Of a stretch of 64,000 bases of DNA, positions 1-10,815 are shown in pieces. The DNA lies in the NCBI RefSeq assembly GCF_000247695.1, contig NW_004624776.1, positions 10,867,438 through 10,931,437 on the forward strand, read 5' to 3'. Source of the DNA: Heterocephalus glaber. Lineage: Eukaryota > Chordata > Mammalia > Rodentia > Bathyergidae. Below the pieces are notes generated by a model. The model saw only the letters and a list, made by a program, of their open reading frames with translations. It made no database searches and was not told where the DNA came from. The position numbers were made by a program, and so were the translations under genes. How positions within the stretch are numbered: the stretch's first letter is position 1; each line of letters begins with the position of its first letter.

Positions 1-935
1 TGGTTTGGTATTCATGAAGTTCCTAAGGTGCTGTTTGTCATGAAAGTATCTTATTTCTCCATCCATTTTGAAAGATACTTTTGCAGGGTACATCAATCTG
101 GGTTGGAGGCTGTTTTCCTTTAGGGCTTGAAATATGTCACTCCAAGCTCTTCTTCTTGCCTTAAGGGTTTGAGTTGAGAAGTCTGCTGTGATTCTGATGG
201 GCTTTCCTTTGTATGTGATTTGTTTCTGTTCTCTGCTTGTAGAATTTTGTTCTTCTGTTGGGTTTCTGGAATCTTAACAATTATATGTGTAAGTGTAGAT
301 TTTTTCGATCAAGGCTATTTGGAGTCCTATATGCCTCACTTATCTGTATGTCAAGTTCTTTTCCCCTGCTTGGGAAATTTTCTGCCATTACTTCTGTGAG
401 AAGGTTTTTATGTTGTCTGCACTCTCTCCTGTTTCTACATTGACTCTGATCAGTCTTATGTTGTTCTTCTTTGCATCGACTAGCAGCTGCTGGATTGTAT
501 TTCATGGTCTCTTACTATTTTAAAGAGATTTTTCTTTTCTTGGTCACTAATTGCAATCTTATCTTCTATATCTGAAATTCTCTCCTCACATTGGCTCATT
601 CTGCTGTGTAAACTTTCAATGGAGTTTTTAATCTCCTGGAAATCTGTTTGCATCTGTTTTATGGATTCCATTTGTTTCCTTTGTTGGGATTCCATCATGT
701 TCCTCAGTTCCTCTATTTTTTTTATCTATGTCCTCTGTAGATGTATTAATCATGTCTTGCACTACAGGCACAATCTCTGCTGTATTCTGAGAAATTATTT
801 CTGATTTCATTTTTTCCAGATCCTCTTTTGTTGCTAGTTCAGGGAGTCCAGGTGGTTGAGTATAAGATTGTTCCATCTCGTTTCCCTTTGAGGTTGCTTT
901 ACGTGATCTGAAGTCTGTTTTTGAGACTTGTTTAC
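1..935 (-). mobile_element. LINE-1 5' part, ORF1 remnant
   Basis: Minus-strand translation gives LINE-1 ORF1p in pieces. An N-terminal start is at 876, a coiled-coil segment rich in E, Q, K and S lies at about 480-698, and the C-terminal domain (motif QITYKGKPIRI, then ARRAWSDIF-like and PAKVSF) lies at about 1-250. Frame changes between the pieces show it is broken. ORF1p is the RNA-binding chaperone of L1 retrotransposition. The element runs off the left edge, so ORF2 is not visible here. The same C-terminal domain recurs at about 19.26-19.52 kb. Confidence 0.85.
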
Positions 936-1004
936 ATGTCTTCTCATTTCAGCAGGGGTGGGGGAGGGTGTGGGAGGAAGGGTGTGTGCTGGTGGCTCCT
1001 GTGT

Positions 1005-1372
1005 TGCTCACCTCTTCGCCTCTGTGGGTAGCTCTGTTCCTTGAGTTGGGAGCGGTGGTACGGCGGCCTGGAAGACTCACTTCCTCCACGCTGAGGGCAG
1101 CTTTGCTCCTTGTGCTGGGGGCAGTGGTTACGGTGGCCCGGAAGGCTCACATCCTCCCAACTGGGGGCAGCTGTGCTCCTTGAGCTGGGGGCAGTGGTAC
1201 AGTAGCCCGGAAGGCTCACCTCCAAGCTGGGGGCAGCTCTGTTCCTCATGCTGGGGGCAGTGGTATAGTGGCCTGGAAGGCTCACCTCCTCTGAGCTAGG
1301 GGCAGCTGTGCTCCTGGACCTGGGGCCGGTGGTATAGCAGCCCCCAAGTCTCCTCCTCTGAGCTGGGGGCAG
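1005..1372 (-). repeat. GC-rich 66-70 bp tandem array (probable L1 5'UTR)
   Basis: About five imperfect copies of a 66-70 bp unit. The repeated landmark GAAGGCTCAC (or GAAGACTCAC) occurs at 1071, 1141, 1210 and 1276, and a degenerate form follows at about 1344. Each unit also carries two CTGGGGGCAG-type blocks. The array lies directly upstream, in L1 orientation, of the ORF1 start at 876, which is the place of an L1 5'UTR promoter. Monomeric 5'UTR arrays are known in rodent L1s; membership here is inferred from position. Confidence 0.7.
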
Positions 1373-1379
1373 TTCTTAC

Positions 1380-3290
1380 TTTCTCTTTTAGCAATTTTCT
1401 GTATCTAATTTTTAATCTCCATTCCCACAACTACTCCCTCTTTACATCACACCTGTATGATTACAAATGCCACCTAATTCACTGTCTACCAATGTTCCCT
1501 TCCACCCACCCAATCTGTACACAGGTATGCGATGAAAAACTAAAATTTTATGGCATTTCCTAGCTCAAGTATCTGTAATGGCTCCTTTACACTGGGAAAG
1601 AGTAAACCCATTTATCCTGGAATACTGTATTTATTTTACGAGCCCATCAACTTTAACATTCCGTAAGTTCCAGGAAAGCAGATTATGCCTGTCTTGTTTG
1701 CTATCCTCAGTTCCAAGGACAACGGCTGTCAGAGGGTTCTTGTGAAACAATCATTACTCTAATTACTCTCACTTATTTTCACTTCATTGTAAGTACAATT
1801 TGTCTTTTCATGTATAGAACTCACTTGTCCTGTCCCAAACTACAAGACTTTTTAGGACAGTTTCATAATGTAGTCTCTTATTTCCAAAATTTCTCAAGAC
1901 TGTGCTATTAGGTATATACTCACTGCATAAACAATTTGAGGTTCTATAATCTAGGATTGGGAGGTATTTCATTATTGAAAAAATACGGGCTCACATAGTT
2001 ACTGTAACAGAACAGTTTATAAAGTTTAAAGTAGCAAAAGAAAAATTAACATTCAGAATTTAAACAAAAAAGGGCTAGATCTGGAGTATATATAGGTCCA
2101 TGGAAGCAGACTGTTAGATTTGAGAAATTTCTTAGGAGCCTAGTGTAAAGGGTATTAAAAAAGATCTAAAACTAAATTATGCTAACCAGAAAAGATGATT
2201 TTGTCCAGTGAACTGGAGATTATTTTATGAACATGACTAAAGGGAATGAAAAGGATGGGAACTCTGGGCCATACAACTTGACATGCTTTTATAGTCCTTG
2301 AAATGATAGACACCGAGTCAGTGCTAAATGGATCACTTTTTATGTAGATACCTTTTAATCTCTGCAAAGATTCTGCATGAACCTGTGAGCTATGCCAATT
2401 AAGAGCACTTAAATGTTAGATATATGCAATTTATAAATAACCAGTTTGTAGTGTTTTGAAAATGGAAAATGCTAGCAAATACTCGGAATTATATATTAAA
2501 AGCCTTTGGTATCTAACCATGTTATTTAATAATTGGCTTTTAAAAAGGCATAATACTTTATAGCTGACCAGAATTTTTGATTCTGAACCATTATTGCATG
2601 GTTCGAGTAAAACACTATTAGGGAACAAATCACAGATAGTGGTCAAGTGATCTTTTTCAGCTTATATAAACAAATAACTTCTGTCCATCTCTTACCTAGC
2701 CCTTCCTTACACTAATTCAACCTTCCCTTAGTCTGTACAATTTTCATGCAATGGTTCCTTCCCTCTTGGTTATCTTATCTGCTCTATCCTCAGCTTTTTC
2801 CTTTTACTCATTTATTTGCCTTCTGAAGGTGTGTTGTATGAAAACCATTATTTATGGCCACCCTACACTAAATCATGATCATTGACAATAAACTATGTGC
2901 AATTAAGCCATGAGATGTGGTGGTGGTCACAAATGATGCATGTACTAATTATTTCAGTACTACCATGGTCTTATACCTCTATGCTCACTAATGGAACTTT
3001 GTTTACATCTCTTGACAAGTCTTAGTTCAGAAGAATTAAACTTCATATATATAATCCTATTTACTATTCCTACATAGGTAATTTTTAGAAGAGGCAACAA
3101 ATTTTTGATCCTTTTCCACTAACTCCTTTTGGGCTTCCTTACATCTTCAAGTGCTAATGCCCCTACACTGATATTAGCTTTCTAGAATCTTCATCACTCT
3201 AGGAGAATATTCTGCATCCTTACCACATGACTTTCATCTTTCCTTACTCCTGCTCCAACCTAAACCTGCCTTTCTAATGTCCTTGTGTAT
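1380..3290. other. Intergenic, nothing recognised
   Basis: AT-rich, single-copy-looking sequence downstream of POLR1D. I see no exon, RNA gene or clear repeat. A weak L2-like stretch may lie near 1630-1730, but it is too diverged to call. Confidence 0.4.
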
Positions 3291-3299
3291 CTTCTTTAT

Positions 3300-4370
3300 T
3301 GCCAAACTCTAAGCCACTTCTCTGCACAATATGCGTTAAATTTTTCTCTTCTCAGGCACTCCAACTGACAATTTTTTGGTGCCTAACTCTTCATTCTTCC
3401 CATTGAAAAGCTTGATGTCTACAATTTTACCTTCTGCAAACTTTCCTACTATCTCACCAAATTACTTTTAATAGTGAGGTTGCCCAGCCCTTGATTCTTA
3501 GCCTGCTTGTCACTCTCCAATTTAACAGATTTCTATCATCTTATGGCAAGGACTCACAAAGTTCATTTCCAGCTTAGATCTACCTCTTCTGTGGCCCACA
3601 TCTCACACACTACCTATGATGTCCAAATGGAACTTTGACTCCTATTACCTTTTCCACTTTCCACCCTATTTTACCCTTTACACTTCATTTCAGGAACTGA
3701 CCCTCAAATATAGGTAGGAATTATGTTGTGTCACCTTCAATACCCAACTCCTGAGGTCTATCAATTCAAATCCAATTTACATAGTTCTAAAATACGAACT
3801 CAAATCCACCCTCTTTTCCTTATCATTAGCTTATCACTCTTCCAGGCCACTTTAACTGTGGTTTGTCTGTCTGTTTCTACTCTGGATGTCCCGTAATTCA
3901 CCTCTCTCCACATAAAGTAATTAATATGTCATTCCCATTGTACTTAGAATTCAATCTCCTTAACACCCCAGTTCTTCATCCTATTGAATCCAAAGATCAG
4001 GCCCTTCTCCTTGCCTATTATGCTACAAACATGCCCTTTTTTTTTTTCCAATACTTTTAATTCAAATCACTAGTTTTCTGCTTCTAGACCTTTGCACATG
4101 TTATTCCCCCAGAATGTGTTTTCACCCCATATTGCACACCCTACTCCTTTTCTTCTTGTAACCTCTGGAAAGACCTTCCCTAATTTCTGTGCCTTAAGCA
4201 GATTCCTTCCATGTTTTCTATCTTGACCCTATATTTGGTTCTTTCACAGAATTACAACTGTTCTAATGCTGTTCCCCCTCTATGAGACCTGGACCTATTG
4301 TACCTCATTCACTAACATATCTATTCATTAAGGCCTAGTATCAAACAAATACTGAATAAATACAGAAATG
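3300..4370 (+). mobile_element. L2 LINE remnant
   Basis: Diverged pyrimidine-rich sequence follows the order of the L2 3' region. It includes the segment TTTGCACATGTTATTCCC (about 4090), a clause resembling the CCTTCCCTAA block (about 4170), and an ending in CAAATACTGAATAAATA. Old and inactive; boundaries are approximate. Confidence 0.55.
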
Positions 4371-4530
4371 TCTTTAAAAGAAGTTGACTGCGTATAGGAA
4401 TATAGGTTTTGTGGAAGGCTAGAAGAGGTTGTTTTGGGTGACCAAAAGACTACATGTCATAACTACCTACATTCACCCAGTATTTACTAAGAGTCCAATA
4501 CTTGTGGTTTACATTGATGAGCAAGTTGGT

Positions 4531-4613
4531 TGTTTTTTTTTTGGTCCTGGGGATTGAACTTGGATCCTTGCACTTGCGAGGCAGGCAGCAGAACCACTGA
4601 ACTAAATCCCTGG
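4531..4613 (-). mobile_element. ID SINE
   Basis: tRNA-derived ID element in antisense, with poly-T on its left. It is flanked by a 17-bp target-site duplication with one mismatch: TTGATGAGCAAGTTGGT at 4514-4530 and TTGATGAGGAAGTTGGT at 4614-4630. Belongs to the GTTCTGC/CCTCGCAAG subfamily. Confidence 0.9.
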
Positions 4614-4630
4614 TTGATGAGGAAGTTGGT

Positions 4631-5550
4631 ATAGTGGATAGACAGTGTAAGTCATACTAACAGCATACTAAATATCAAGGTCAAAGACACAAAAGAGTGT
4701 AATGAGAGCACACAAATGTAACCAAACTAGGTTGGGGAGTCTGACAATTGCTTTGCCTTAAGACTGCACCAGAAAGAGAGAATAGCATGAATAAAGGCTC
4801 CTAAGTACAGAGTACTTGGGATAAGGTGTTTGGATTTAAGGACAGATATTTAGAGTGAATTAAGAGCCATGTTAGGATAGGATAGTTGTGAGACTAGGTT
4901 GAAGAGATAAGTAAGATGGCTCTCTTGGATGTGATTCACTAATACTTCAATCTTCCAAAAGCTTCTTCTATGAAACCCTAGGCTATATTTAAGACATCCA
5001 CATAACAACTGAAAATGTAATCTGGTCATCTCAGCTTTTTCTCTTATAGAATAAAGTCTCTTGGCTTACTCAGGTCATGACTAAATATTTTATTAGTGTC
5101 TTGGAATTTAAGCAGTAAACTGGTATTTATCCTATTAATGCTACCAAGATGGAGCTTGATACCACCTAGAACTCCTACAAAACCTGAATCTAACAGCTCT
5201 TTGAAATTATTCCTCACCCTTGCCCAATCCAATCACTGGAAAGGATTTTCTATTACTAAACAATCTACCAAGAGGTCAATCTTTCTTTCATCCCAATCTT
5301 TCTTTCTTCTCCTTCTTTTCTAAACTCCAATCTACTAGGTCATCTTCTAGTGCATTTTCCCTTTTCTCCATAACCCTTACCAGACGGGAATGATATTCTT
5401 TTCAATTCCCATGATCAAAGTCCTTCTAGGCCCCTGATTTCTTTATAGTTTCCTCAATTTTAATGTTGGCTCAATTAAGAGCTGGGGGGGGGGATCATTG
5501 AAAATCATTTGGTTGCAAGGAATAGAAACCACTCAAAGAAATTTAAAAAC
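4631..5550. other. Downstream flank of POLR1D, nothing recognised
   Basis: No exon or clear repeat seen. A G-run of nine to ten bases sits at about 5485. The human alternative POLR1D isoform uses a different downstream exon; I did not find a match to it here. Confidence 0.4.
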
Positions 5551-5556
5551 AGGGAA

Positions 5557-5562
5557 TTTATT
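5557..5562 (-). terminator. POLR1D: Probable POLR1D poly(A) signal
   Basis: TTTATT on the plus strand reads AATAAA on the minus strand, about 115 nt past the POLR1D stop codon. It is the nearest canonical hexamer seen and would give a short 3'UTR. The cleavage site is inferred. Confidence 0.55.
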
Positions 5563-5676
5563 AGATGAATATACATGTTTTTGCTGGGATTCCAATAGTT
5601 GTAATGGGTCAAGAGCTAGAACCACATTTTGCTAAAGGATAGAGCATGCTATAATCCTTGTATCCTGCATAAGGTA

Positions 5677-6052
5677 CTAGAATGTGGATTCACTTCTGCT
5701 TGCTTTTTGCTCATTATAGTCCTTTATGCTGGCCTCAAACTTGTCAAGCACATGTTGGCAGACATTCATGAGCTCACTCAGGCCTCTCTGAAATGGCTCA
5801 ACAGCTGGAAGAGCGCCTCGAGTCTGAATGCGCAAATTAATTTTGCTCTCTGAAGGATGAGTCGTAGTGTAACCACAAAATTCCACTTCTGGATTCTTCA
5901 TGATCATGTACCGGAGAGCATTTCCTAGGGTATGGTCCTCCTCGTGCAATACAAATGTCACACAGTGTCTATCTGTTCCAGCTGCCTGGACCATTTCCAA
6001 GGCTGTCTTCCTCTCGCCTTCAGCCATTGAGGTCTTCAATCCAGATATTTTT
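5677..6052 (-). CDS. POLR1D: POLR1D coding exon 2, RNA polymerase I/III subunit RPAC2
   Basis: Encodes residues 9-133 of RPAC2 (AC19), the small RPB11-like subunit shared by nuclear RNA polymerases I and III. It pairs with POLR1C (RPAC1) to form the heterodimer on which these enzymes assemble. The acceptor AG is at 6053-6054. Joining to exon 1 after the second base of codon 9 gives E-R-K-I-S-G in frame and a total of exactly 133 residues, the usual length. The RPB11-type dimerisation core spans about residues 38-120 (HEEDHTLGN, then [19 protein letters not shown]). Residues reported as changed in Treacher Collins syndrome 2 (E47, T50, L51, G52, R56, L82, G99, from memory) all have the normal identity here. 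The stop is TAG at 5677-5679. The intron, full splice consensus and clean frame argue for the real gene and against a retrocopy. A few conservative changes from human are seen, for example Ala at 54 and Ser at 101. Confidence 0.97.
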
Positions 6053-6907
6053 CTACACACATATTTTTTATAAAAATGAGATCATACTGAATATTGTTTT
6101 GTGACTAGCTTTTTTCCATTTACTATACTGCAATTCCAACACATTAATCCACCCCAGTCACACAGAACTATTACCCTCTCATTTTCTTGTCTCCATAACT
6201 TTTACCCATAAGTCACTTATTGCCTCCAGTTTCTCCTTACTCCACTTAACCATCCACATTCCCACAGCAGGAGTCTTCTTAGAAAAACACAAACTTAAAT
6301 GTATACAAAAATACTGTTTTGGTAGTCACCAGAAAGGAACAGGATTAGGGTGGGGCCTGCTGCAAGATGAAAAGGGATTTGAAAGGCATGGAAAACCACC
6401 TTGCTTTAGTATAAAAATAGAAACTGCAGACTAATCAACGTGCAGGCCCAACTATGGCTTCCATTTGCAAGAGGTAAGGAAAGTAGGAAGTTGGGGGTGT
6501 GAAACGAGTCTAGCAGGAGAGAGAAAACACTTAGAGCTTTAAGAGCAGTCTGCACAGAGAAGATGGAGAGCAGTAGTTACAGGGTCTTAGGCCTGACTCC
6601 ACACGCCAGAACCAACCCTCAGGCACAGGGGCCTGGTCGTGACTTCACACGGTGCAATTCTAACGGGGTGGGGGGGCCAGTCTGGGACTTGACTCTGGTC
6701 TCCCAACTTGTTTTCCATGTAAACACATCCACGTCTCCTCTGTCCCTCTTCCAAACAGGCCCCGGTCACCTATCCTCTCCTCCCCTCCTCTCAAGGCTCC
6801 CAGTCAGGCCCCTGCTGCTAGGCCCGGCCTCGTGCCCCTCGGCCACCCGCTCCCCTGGCCCGGCGCAGCCTAAACCCTCCCCCCCCTTCAACCGTCTCCG
6901 CCGTTAC
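6053..6907 (-). other. POLR1D: POLR1D intron 1
   Basis: 855-bp intron with GT at 6906-6907 and AG at 6053-6054 on the minus strand. GC content rises sharply on the exon 1 side as it enters the CpG island. The tract before the acceptor is only moderately pyrimidine-rich. No repeat is recognised inside. Confidence 0.85.
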
Positions 6908-6933
6908 CTCTCCAGCTCCTGGTCTTCTTCCAT
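6908..6933 (-). CDS. POLR1D: POLR1D coding exon 1 (residues 1-9)
   Basis: Reads MEEDQELE plus the first two bases of the Arg codon, followed by a GTAACGG donor. This matches the known RPAC2 N-terminus. The ATG at 6931-6933 has G at -3 and G at +4, a strong start context. At 26 nt it is too short to be found as an open reading frame, but the phase joins perfectly to exon 2. It lies inside the CpG island shared with LNX2, so transcription starts a short distance upstream, at plus-strand positions above 6933. Confidence 0.95.
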
Positions 6934-8199
6934 CGCGGGGCAGCTTTCGGGATCCTTAGGCGCTGTTGGCGGAACGGAGGATCTGTCCCATACCGCGAAA
7001 CGCGCGAGCGAAGCAGGAAGGAACTACCGACGGAAGAAGCGGGGCGGAGCCGCAATGGCGCCGCCAGGCCCGGAGGAGGAGCGGGGTTTCGAGGCCCCAC
7101 CCCTGGCTCCGCCCCCGAGCGAGGCGGGGTCGCGCGACTGCGCTCTCACCTGGAGCTGTCCATAAACTCACCTGCAGCGGCAGCGTGCCACACCTGGGCC
7201 CCACCCGAGGCCCGGCCAGGCTTGCGTGCGCCGAGCGCAGCCTCGGTGACTTCCCCTGGTGACGGCGACTGGAGCGGGGCCCTCACCTGATCTAGTCACT
7301 GCCCTTCTCAGGGCCAGGGTCAGGCCTTTTTCGGACTTGCAGCCAGACTCCTTGGGGGACGGAGCTGTTCTGGACTGGCCTTTTCCAGGAGCCTCGTCTT
7401 CACGGGTCTTTCGAGGGATGCCTGGGTTAGGCAGTATTTGATTAAATCGCCTCAAAAAAGGAGGGGATAACGTGCGAAGAAATGAATTTCATAACACAAC
7501 ACTAGAGTTTAATTAAGACGGTATTTATCTCACTGGGTTCTCGCAGCTGCACATCTCAAGTGGGTCCAAGGACACAAGTCTTGTGGGGAGACTGCAAGAT
7601 GGGGAGAAACTCCCAAACTTCCCCACCACTTTCTTTCCTAGGATACTCCCCACTCCTTGGAGTGCGTCTCCCCCGCTGTGGACTTTCTTTCCCTTACCCC
7701 TTTGGCCGCTTGCACCTCACCGGGGGCCGGTGGTCTCATTTGTTCCCGGGCGCCTCAGCGCGCCTGGCTCCAGTCCCGAGCCTTCACGTGTTCCCTCCTC
7801 TGCGATCGCCCTTCTCCACTCGCCTGACCCCGGCCAGTCCCGGCCCGGCCTCGCTATCCTCCCGCCCAACACACCTACACTGCTGGTTTCCTGCGCCACC
7901 TGTTCTCCTCCCCCACCCAGCCTGAGACGTTCCCTCCCAGCCCAGCTGTTCCACACTCCTAGAGGCGACCACGAGTGCGCGACGAGACTTCTCCGGCGTC
8001 TCCTGCAGGGGAATCAGGCGAGCGGTGGGGACAGCCCAGAGCGGGTGGGGGAGGGCAGTCAGCGAGGGGCGGAGTGGGCTCACTCTAACCTGGGAGCGAC
8101 GGCCCGTCCTGGCCCGCCCTCTGAGCTCTCGGATAGGTGAGGCCGGCCTCTTGCCCGCCCCTCTCCCACCCTTCGCCGCCGCCGATTGGCCCAGGTGCG

Positions 8200-8458
8200 T
8201 GTCGGGTTGGGCCACTGGGCTCGGGAGTTTGCCCCCCGGGAAGACAGCAGGGGCGGTTGAGAAGTGAAGTCTTGGCCGGAGTTTGCTTCTTGCCAGGAAA
8301 TTGGCGGCGGCGGCGGCGGGGCTGTGGCGGTGGTGAGCCCCGGCAAAGCGGAGCCCGCCTGGCTCCTGGCTCTCCTTCAGCGGTCCGCGGAGAGCGGGAG
8401 TTGGCGCTAGGCTGAGGTGCCAGGAGCCTGTGCTTGCCCCGGGCGGCTGGGCTTTCCC
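8200..8458 (+). other. LNX2: Candidate LNX2 non-coding exon 1
   Basis: Inferred 5'UTR exon. A strong donor GTGAGTAAC begins at 8459, and an upstream CCAAT/GC-box cluster lies at 8066-8189. The LNX2 protein starts in the exon at 58297, which has its own acceptor, so a spliced leader exon is required upstream and the CpG island is the natural place. The 5' end is a guess. An alternative donor AG|GTGAGG at 8137-8138 would give an earlier exon end. Confidence 0.4.
8303..8320 (+). repeat. Short GGC repeat in presumed LNX2 5'UTR
   Basis: Five GGC units followed by GGG, within the CpG island and probably in the LNX2 leader. Such tracts are length-variable in mammals. Confidence 0.8.
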
Positions 8459-8670
8459 GTGAGTAACTTTGCCCTGCCCGCTTCGCTCCGCGCCCTCCGC
8501 CCGTTCCGGGCAGCCGCCTCAGGTGCGGGCGGCGGCGGAGTGTGGGCTAGCGCCGCCGCCCGCCGAGAGCCGCCGACCTCCGGGCTCCCCTTGCCAGCCC
8601 AGGCTGCGGGCGCAGCGTGGAGCCGGTTGCAGAGCTGTGGAGAAGCTGCCCGGAGCGCGATACCCGCTGC

Positions 8671-8701
8671 GGGGCAGGCTCCGGGGTGGGGGGTGGGGGG
8701 G
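8671..8701 (+). other. G-quadruplex-prone G-runs
   Basis: Four runs of at least four G (GGGG, GGGG, GGGGGG, GGGGGGG), the last three separated by single T bases. They lie about 210 bp past the candidate LNX2 exon 1 donor, on the coding strand. Structure formation is predicted from the pattern only. Confidence 0.6.
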
Positions 8702-8720
8702 CTGTAAGCAGTTGGTGGTT

Positions 8721-10555
8721 TCGGTCCCCGGGGTGCAGATCTCTGCGTCGTTGCTTTTTAAGGAAGGAAAGAGGTAGAGATGGGTTCTTTTATTTTGTGT
8801 TTGTTGTCCGGAGAGTGGCACTAGCAACCCTCGCGTTCGGTGTTGTTTCCCTGGGAAGGGCAGAGAAGACAGCCCTCCCTCCACGCCTGTTGCCTGTGTG
8901 TGCTCACCTTTCCCTGCAGGCTGGATACAGTGAGAGATTTACCTCTGCCCGAGGCCAATTTCAAGATATGGGTCTTGATTTGGAAGCAGTTGCACACAAA
9001 GCACCCCTGAGGAAATAACAGCACTCGCTTTTCAAAGCCTTATGCCACCTTTTAGGAAGAGACTTTTGACTTATATGTAGTTTCTTGTAATACTTCCGTT
9101 TACATTTAAGATTATAGATCCAGACGTTTTTGACTGCATGGGCTTCATTGTCTGGCTTCTTATTTCTAAATCACAGAAATCAAGAAACAACCCGAGTGAA
9201 AAGCAGTAGAAGTGCAGAAGGAGGAAACAGTTGTGAGCTTCGGTTTATTGGAACTGCCTTCGCTTTAAGAATTTCACATTCCTGTAGCAGCAGTACTTAC
9301 TTGGAAATTGGCCTTCTTCCCAGGACAGATTTTGATTTTTCTGTTGCATGTACTGTGACAACGCCGATGAAGTTGGATCTCAGTAAATCAATTCCATTTT
9401 ATAGATTTCCACCCCCACATCCCTTTGGAAAGAGGACTTTGGCAGTAAAAGGAAAGGGGGATGGGGATCTAGTATCCTGTTTGGCCTGTCAAAGCTTTGT
9501 TGAGCCAGGAATAATAAAGTTTTGCCTTTTAGCTTGTCCAAATTTTACCCACCATGTGAGTTTTCCCATAGGAGTTAAAATGTGGGACAAATTGGAAGCA
9601 CAGTAGAATAACAGTACTTTTAATTCAGCTTGCTTGTGTGGTGACATTCTTATTTCTGTATCTTTTCCTCTCCTTGTGTTTGAAATTGCTCATTATTTAT
9701 ACATTTAGCTAATCATAAAGTGTTCACTGCATTCCAGGATTGATGGCAAGCAAGGGCCATTTCCAGAGTCGCTGGAGAGTCACTTACAAAAGCTTGGTTC
9801 CACTAATTACTTCAAAGTAATTTGAGCAAAGTGCTGTGAGAACTTAAAAGGGCGCTTTTACCTAGAGTTTGTTAGAGAAGGCTTCATATAGGCACTCTTC
9901 AAATGTGGGATTTTTACCAGGTCCATTGCAAACGCATATATCTTTAGGGTGTTGCATTATGAAGTCTGGCTGAAGGATATAGTGTCTGGGGTTGAAGTCA
10001 AAGTGAGGGGCTGATGTGTTATTCATTTCAAAGTACTTAGTACTTTGCCCTTCCGGCAGAGAGCACTCAAATATTTATTGAATTGACTTGAGCAGAAAAA
10101 TGATTTTGTATACCATGTTATGAAATTTGGACTTAAGTGATAACAGAGCTGCTAATTTTAAATAGGAGACTGTCATGATAATATTTGCATTCCAGAAAGA
10201 GGATAGTGGAGCTCCACATTTGGGGGTAGAGAGACAAAATAGGAGACTTTTACAATGTAAGGGTTTTATGCTGAAGGATTCTCCAGATCATCTGGGTTGG
10301 AATCATGTTCTCACTCAGCAGGTAACCTCATTCATTGTTTCTTAGACTCTTCATCTGGTGTTGGGAGAATAAAACTTGAAAAAAAAATGCATATTTTTTA
10401 GAAAATTGCTTTGGTAGATAGTAAGGACTTAGGCAGTGATAGTTGTCATTCTAGGTGAAGGTGTACAAAGGTGATTTGGCACTTAAGGAGGTATGACTAG
10501 GAAACTGGCCTAGATAAGTGACTAGATAGGATTCTGTCTTGGGGTGTGGGCGTAC
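8721..10555 (+). other. LNX2: LNX2 intron 1, 5' unique segment
   Basis: Largely free of recognisable repeats. An open frame at 9130-9606 has no family resemblance, and I do not treat it as a gene. Promoter-proximal, repeat-poor intron sequence is a reasonable place for enhancers, but none can be named. Confidence 0.45.
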
Positions 10556-10765
10556 ACTGGTTAAATTGGCTGTGGAGTCAGAACAGGGGTTGAATTCTAG
10601 CTTTATTAGCCATGGAATTACTATCCTGACTGAATTTGATTTCCTAATATTTGAGAAATTGTCATAGTACCTGTTTAGTAGGGTTTGAGGATCCAGTGAA
10701 ATTATGCATGTAATGAATGTCCTTGGCACAATACTTGGTACATTCCAAGTGCTCAGTAAATATTA
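10556..10765 (+). mobile_element. MIR SINE
   Basis: Follows MIR order: GGAGTCAGA, GGTTGAATTCTAGC, then GATCCAGTGAAATTATGCATG, ending in a GTGCTCAGTAAATATTAG-type 3' end. Old and diverged. Confidence 0.75.
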
Positions 10766-10815
10766 GTTGTTCCTTTAGTGATGATGACATTAGTGAGCTA
10801 GTGCGGTGTTGGAGG
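10733..10815 (+). repeat. Local duplication, copy 1
   Basis: About 80 bp beginning at TACATTCCAAGTGCTCA and ending GGTGTTGGAGG recurs, at roughly 90% identity, about 890 bp downstream (11622-11699). The shared piece covers the MIR 3' end plus flank that is not MIR, so it is a duplication and not two MIRs. Confidence 0.8.

Larger units (their letters stand above)
6780..8720. promoter_or_regulatory. CpG island, shared POLR1D/LNX2 promoter
   Basis: A GC-rich stretch of about 1.9 kb with dense CpG stands out from the AT-rich surroundings. It separates the POLR1D start codon (6933, minus) from the presumed LNX2 first exon (plus). Visible sites are GC boxes at 7041-7050 and 8066-8072, an E-box CACGTG at 7785-7790, and an inverted CCAAT (ATTGG) at 8185-8189. 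No TATA box is evident, as usual for housekeeping CpG promoters. The two start sites may be separate promoters within one island; about 1.5 kb lies between the POLR1D ATG and the best LNX2 donor. Confidence 0.85.

Noticed and set aside
944..1285. 113-codon frame across the tandem array
   Set aside because: The 66-70 bp repeat units are GC-rich and happen to lack stops; low-complexity product, no start in L1 context.
5677..6060. POLR1D as a single-exon retrocopy starting at 6060
   Set aside because: A proper acceptor at 6053-6054 and a matching exon 1 with donor at 6907 show it is the spliced gene.
7583..8140. Long open frames in the CpG island (up to about 200 codons)
   Set aside because: High GC removes stop codons by chance. 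The frames overlap on both strands, show no known family, and fit promoter DNA.
9130..9606. 158-codon open frame in LNX2 intron 1
   Set aside because: No recognisable domain; AT-rich intron codon use; no promoter or splice evidence.
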